Translations under genes and position numbers: made by a program
The notes under the pieces: model-generated
What the model was told of the DNA's origin: nothing
The model's input: the letters and a program-made list of their open reading frames with translations, nothing else
Databases searched by the model: none
Shown here: positions 5,536-5,757 of the stretch, in pieces
Layout of the letters: every line of letters begins with the position of its first letter
Position numbering within the stretch: the first letter of the stretch is position 1
Assembly: GCA_004524385.1 (NCBI GenBank)
Contig: SDNM01000115.1
Location: 1 to 5,757 of the forward strand
Length of the DNA: 5,757 nucleotides
Reading direction: 5' to 3'
Source: Promethearchaeota archaeon
GTDB lineage: Archaea; Asgardarchaeota; Lokiarchaeia; Sigyniarchaeales; SOKP01

Positions 5536-5757
5536 TTATATCCAGTCACCTGTAGTTAATTTTTCCGGTAAATAATGATCGGTTAGAAATTCGAATCCGT
5601 GTGAAGAAAGAACTTGAATTTCAGCTTTTACTTTTAATTTTAAAGCTAGATTGAGATCATCATGCCACGCTTTATTTTTTTTGACGAAATCTTCGTTAAG
5701 CAACTCTTTAGTCCGTTTAATATCCATCTTAGTCATGGGAAGTCTTCCTTCTTTTGG
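5536..5757 (-). CDS. top6A: DNA topoisomerase VI subunit A, C-terminal fragment (5' end beyond window)
   Basis: The last 73 residues of a protein whose frame is open to the right edge of the window; the ATG at 5734-5736 is therefore internal, not the start. The tail EGRLPMTKMDIKR, then KLKVKAEIQVLSSHGFEF and LTDHYLPEKLTTGDWI, matches the recalled Spo11/Top6A C-terminus: L-P-(L/M)-T-x-x-D near the end of the Toprim region, then K-A-E-I-Q-A-L-S-S-R-G-x-x-F and a closing Y-L-P-x-K. Topoisomerase VI is an A2B2 type IIB enzyme in which A carries the cleaving tyrosine and the Toprim metal site, while B is the GHKL ATPase. Those catalytic parts lie outside the window. In many archaea top6B adjoins top6A, so it may lie just beyond the right edge. 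Downstream, 53 bases away, is the small HEAT-like gene, probably in the same transcript. The conserved Arg in S-S-R-G is His here. Confidence 0.82.
   Translation of the reverse strand, partial: PKEGRLPMTKMDIKRTKELLNEDFVKKNKAWHDDLNLALKLKVKAEIQVLSSHGFEFLTDHYLPEKLTTGDWI

Noticed and set aside
5734..5736. ATG as the true start of a 66-residue gene
   Set aside because: The frame is open through the window edge, and the residues just before the Met (EGRLP) fit the Top6A C-terminal pattern, so this Met is internal.
1..5757. CRISPR arrays, tRNA genes, insertion sequences, prophage parts
   Set aside because: I saw no regularly spaced repeats, no tRNA cloverleaf segments such as GGTTCGAATCC in a suitable setting, no transposase motifs and no terminal inverted repeats.

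Overview
The window looks archaeal, and an Asgard (Lokiarchaeia-like) genome is my best guess. It holds the C-terminus of a type IIB topoisomerase VI A subunit and a GINS subunit with the B-then-A domain order of eukaryotic Psf2/Psf3. It also has promoter layouts of TATA box plus a very short leader, TTG starts, very low GC, and a giant HEAT-repeat protein fused to a membrane domain. The archaeal assignment is well supported; the Asgard assignment is inference from composition and style only.

Layout from left to right. At 1-70 (minus) is the first 23 codons of a gene that leaves the window; it starts at TTG and has a TATA box and a Shine-Dalgarno-like site. At 71-242 is an AT-rich intergenic stretch. 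At 243-3590 (minus) is an 1115-residue protein with about nine transmembrane helices followed by about 18 HEAT-like repeats, predicted to face the cytoplasm. At 3591-3699 is a very AT-rich divergent promoter region. At 3700-4263 (plus) is a TTG-initiated GINS subunit of the Gins23 type. At 4264-4321 is a short convergent terminator region. At 4322-5757 (minus) is a compact cluster transcribed as: topoisomerase VI subunit A (3' end only), a 153-residue helical-repeat protein with a SHOCT-like tail, then an orotate phosphoribosyltransferase.

No gene-free stretch exceeds about 170 bases. I saw no tRNA, rRNA, CRISPR array, insertion sequence or attachment site. GINS (replicative helicase cofactor), topoisomerase VI (relief of replication and transcription supercoils) and PyrE (UMP supply) are all nucleic-acid functions. 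That is only loose functional grouping, because GINS is on the opposite strand. The least explained items are the large membrane-HEAT protein and the small HEAT/SHOCT-like protein between top6A and pyrE.
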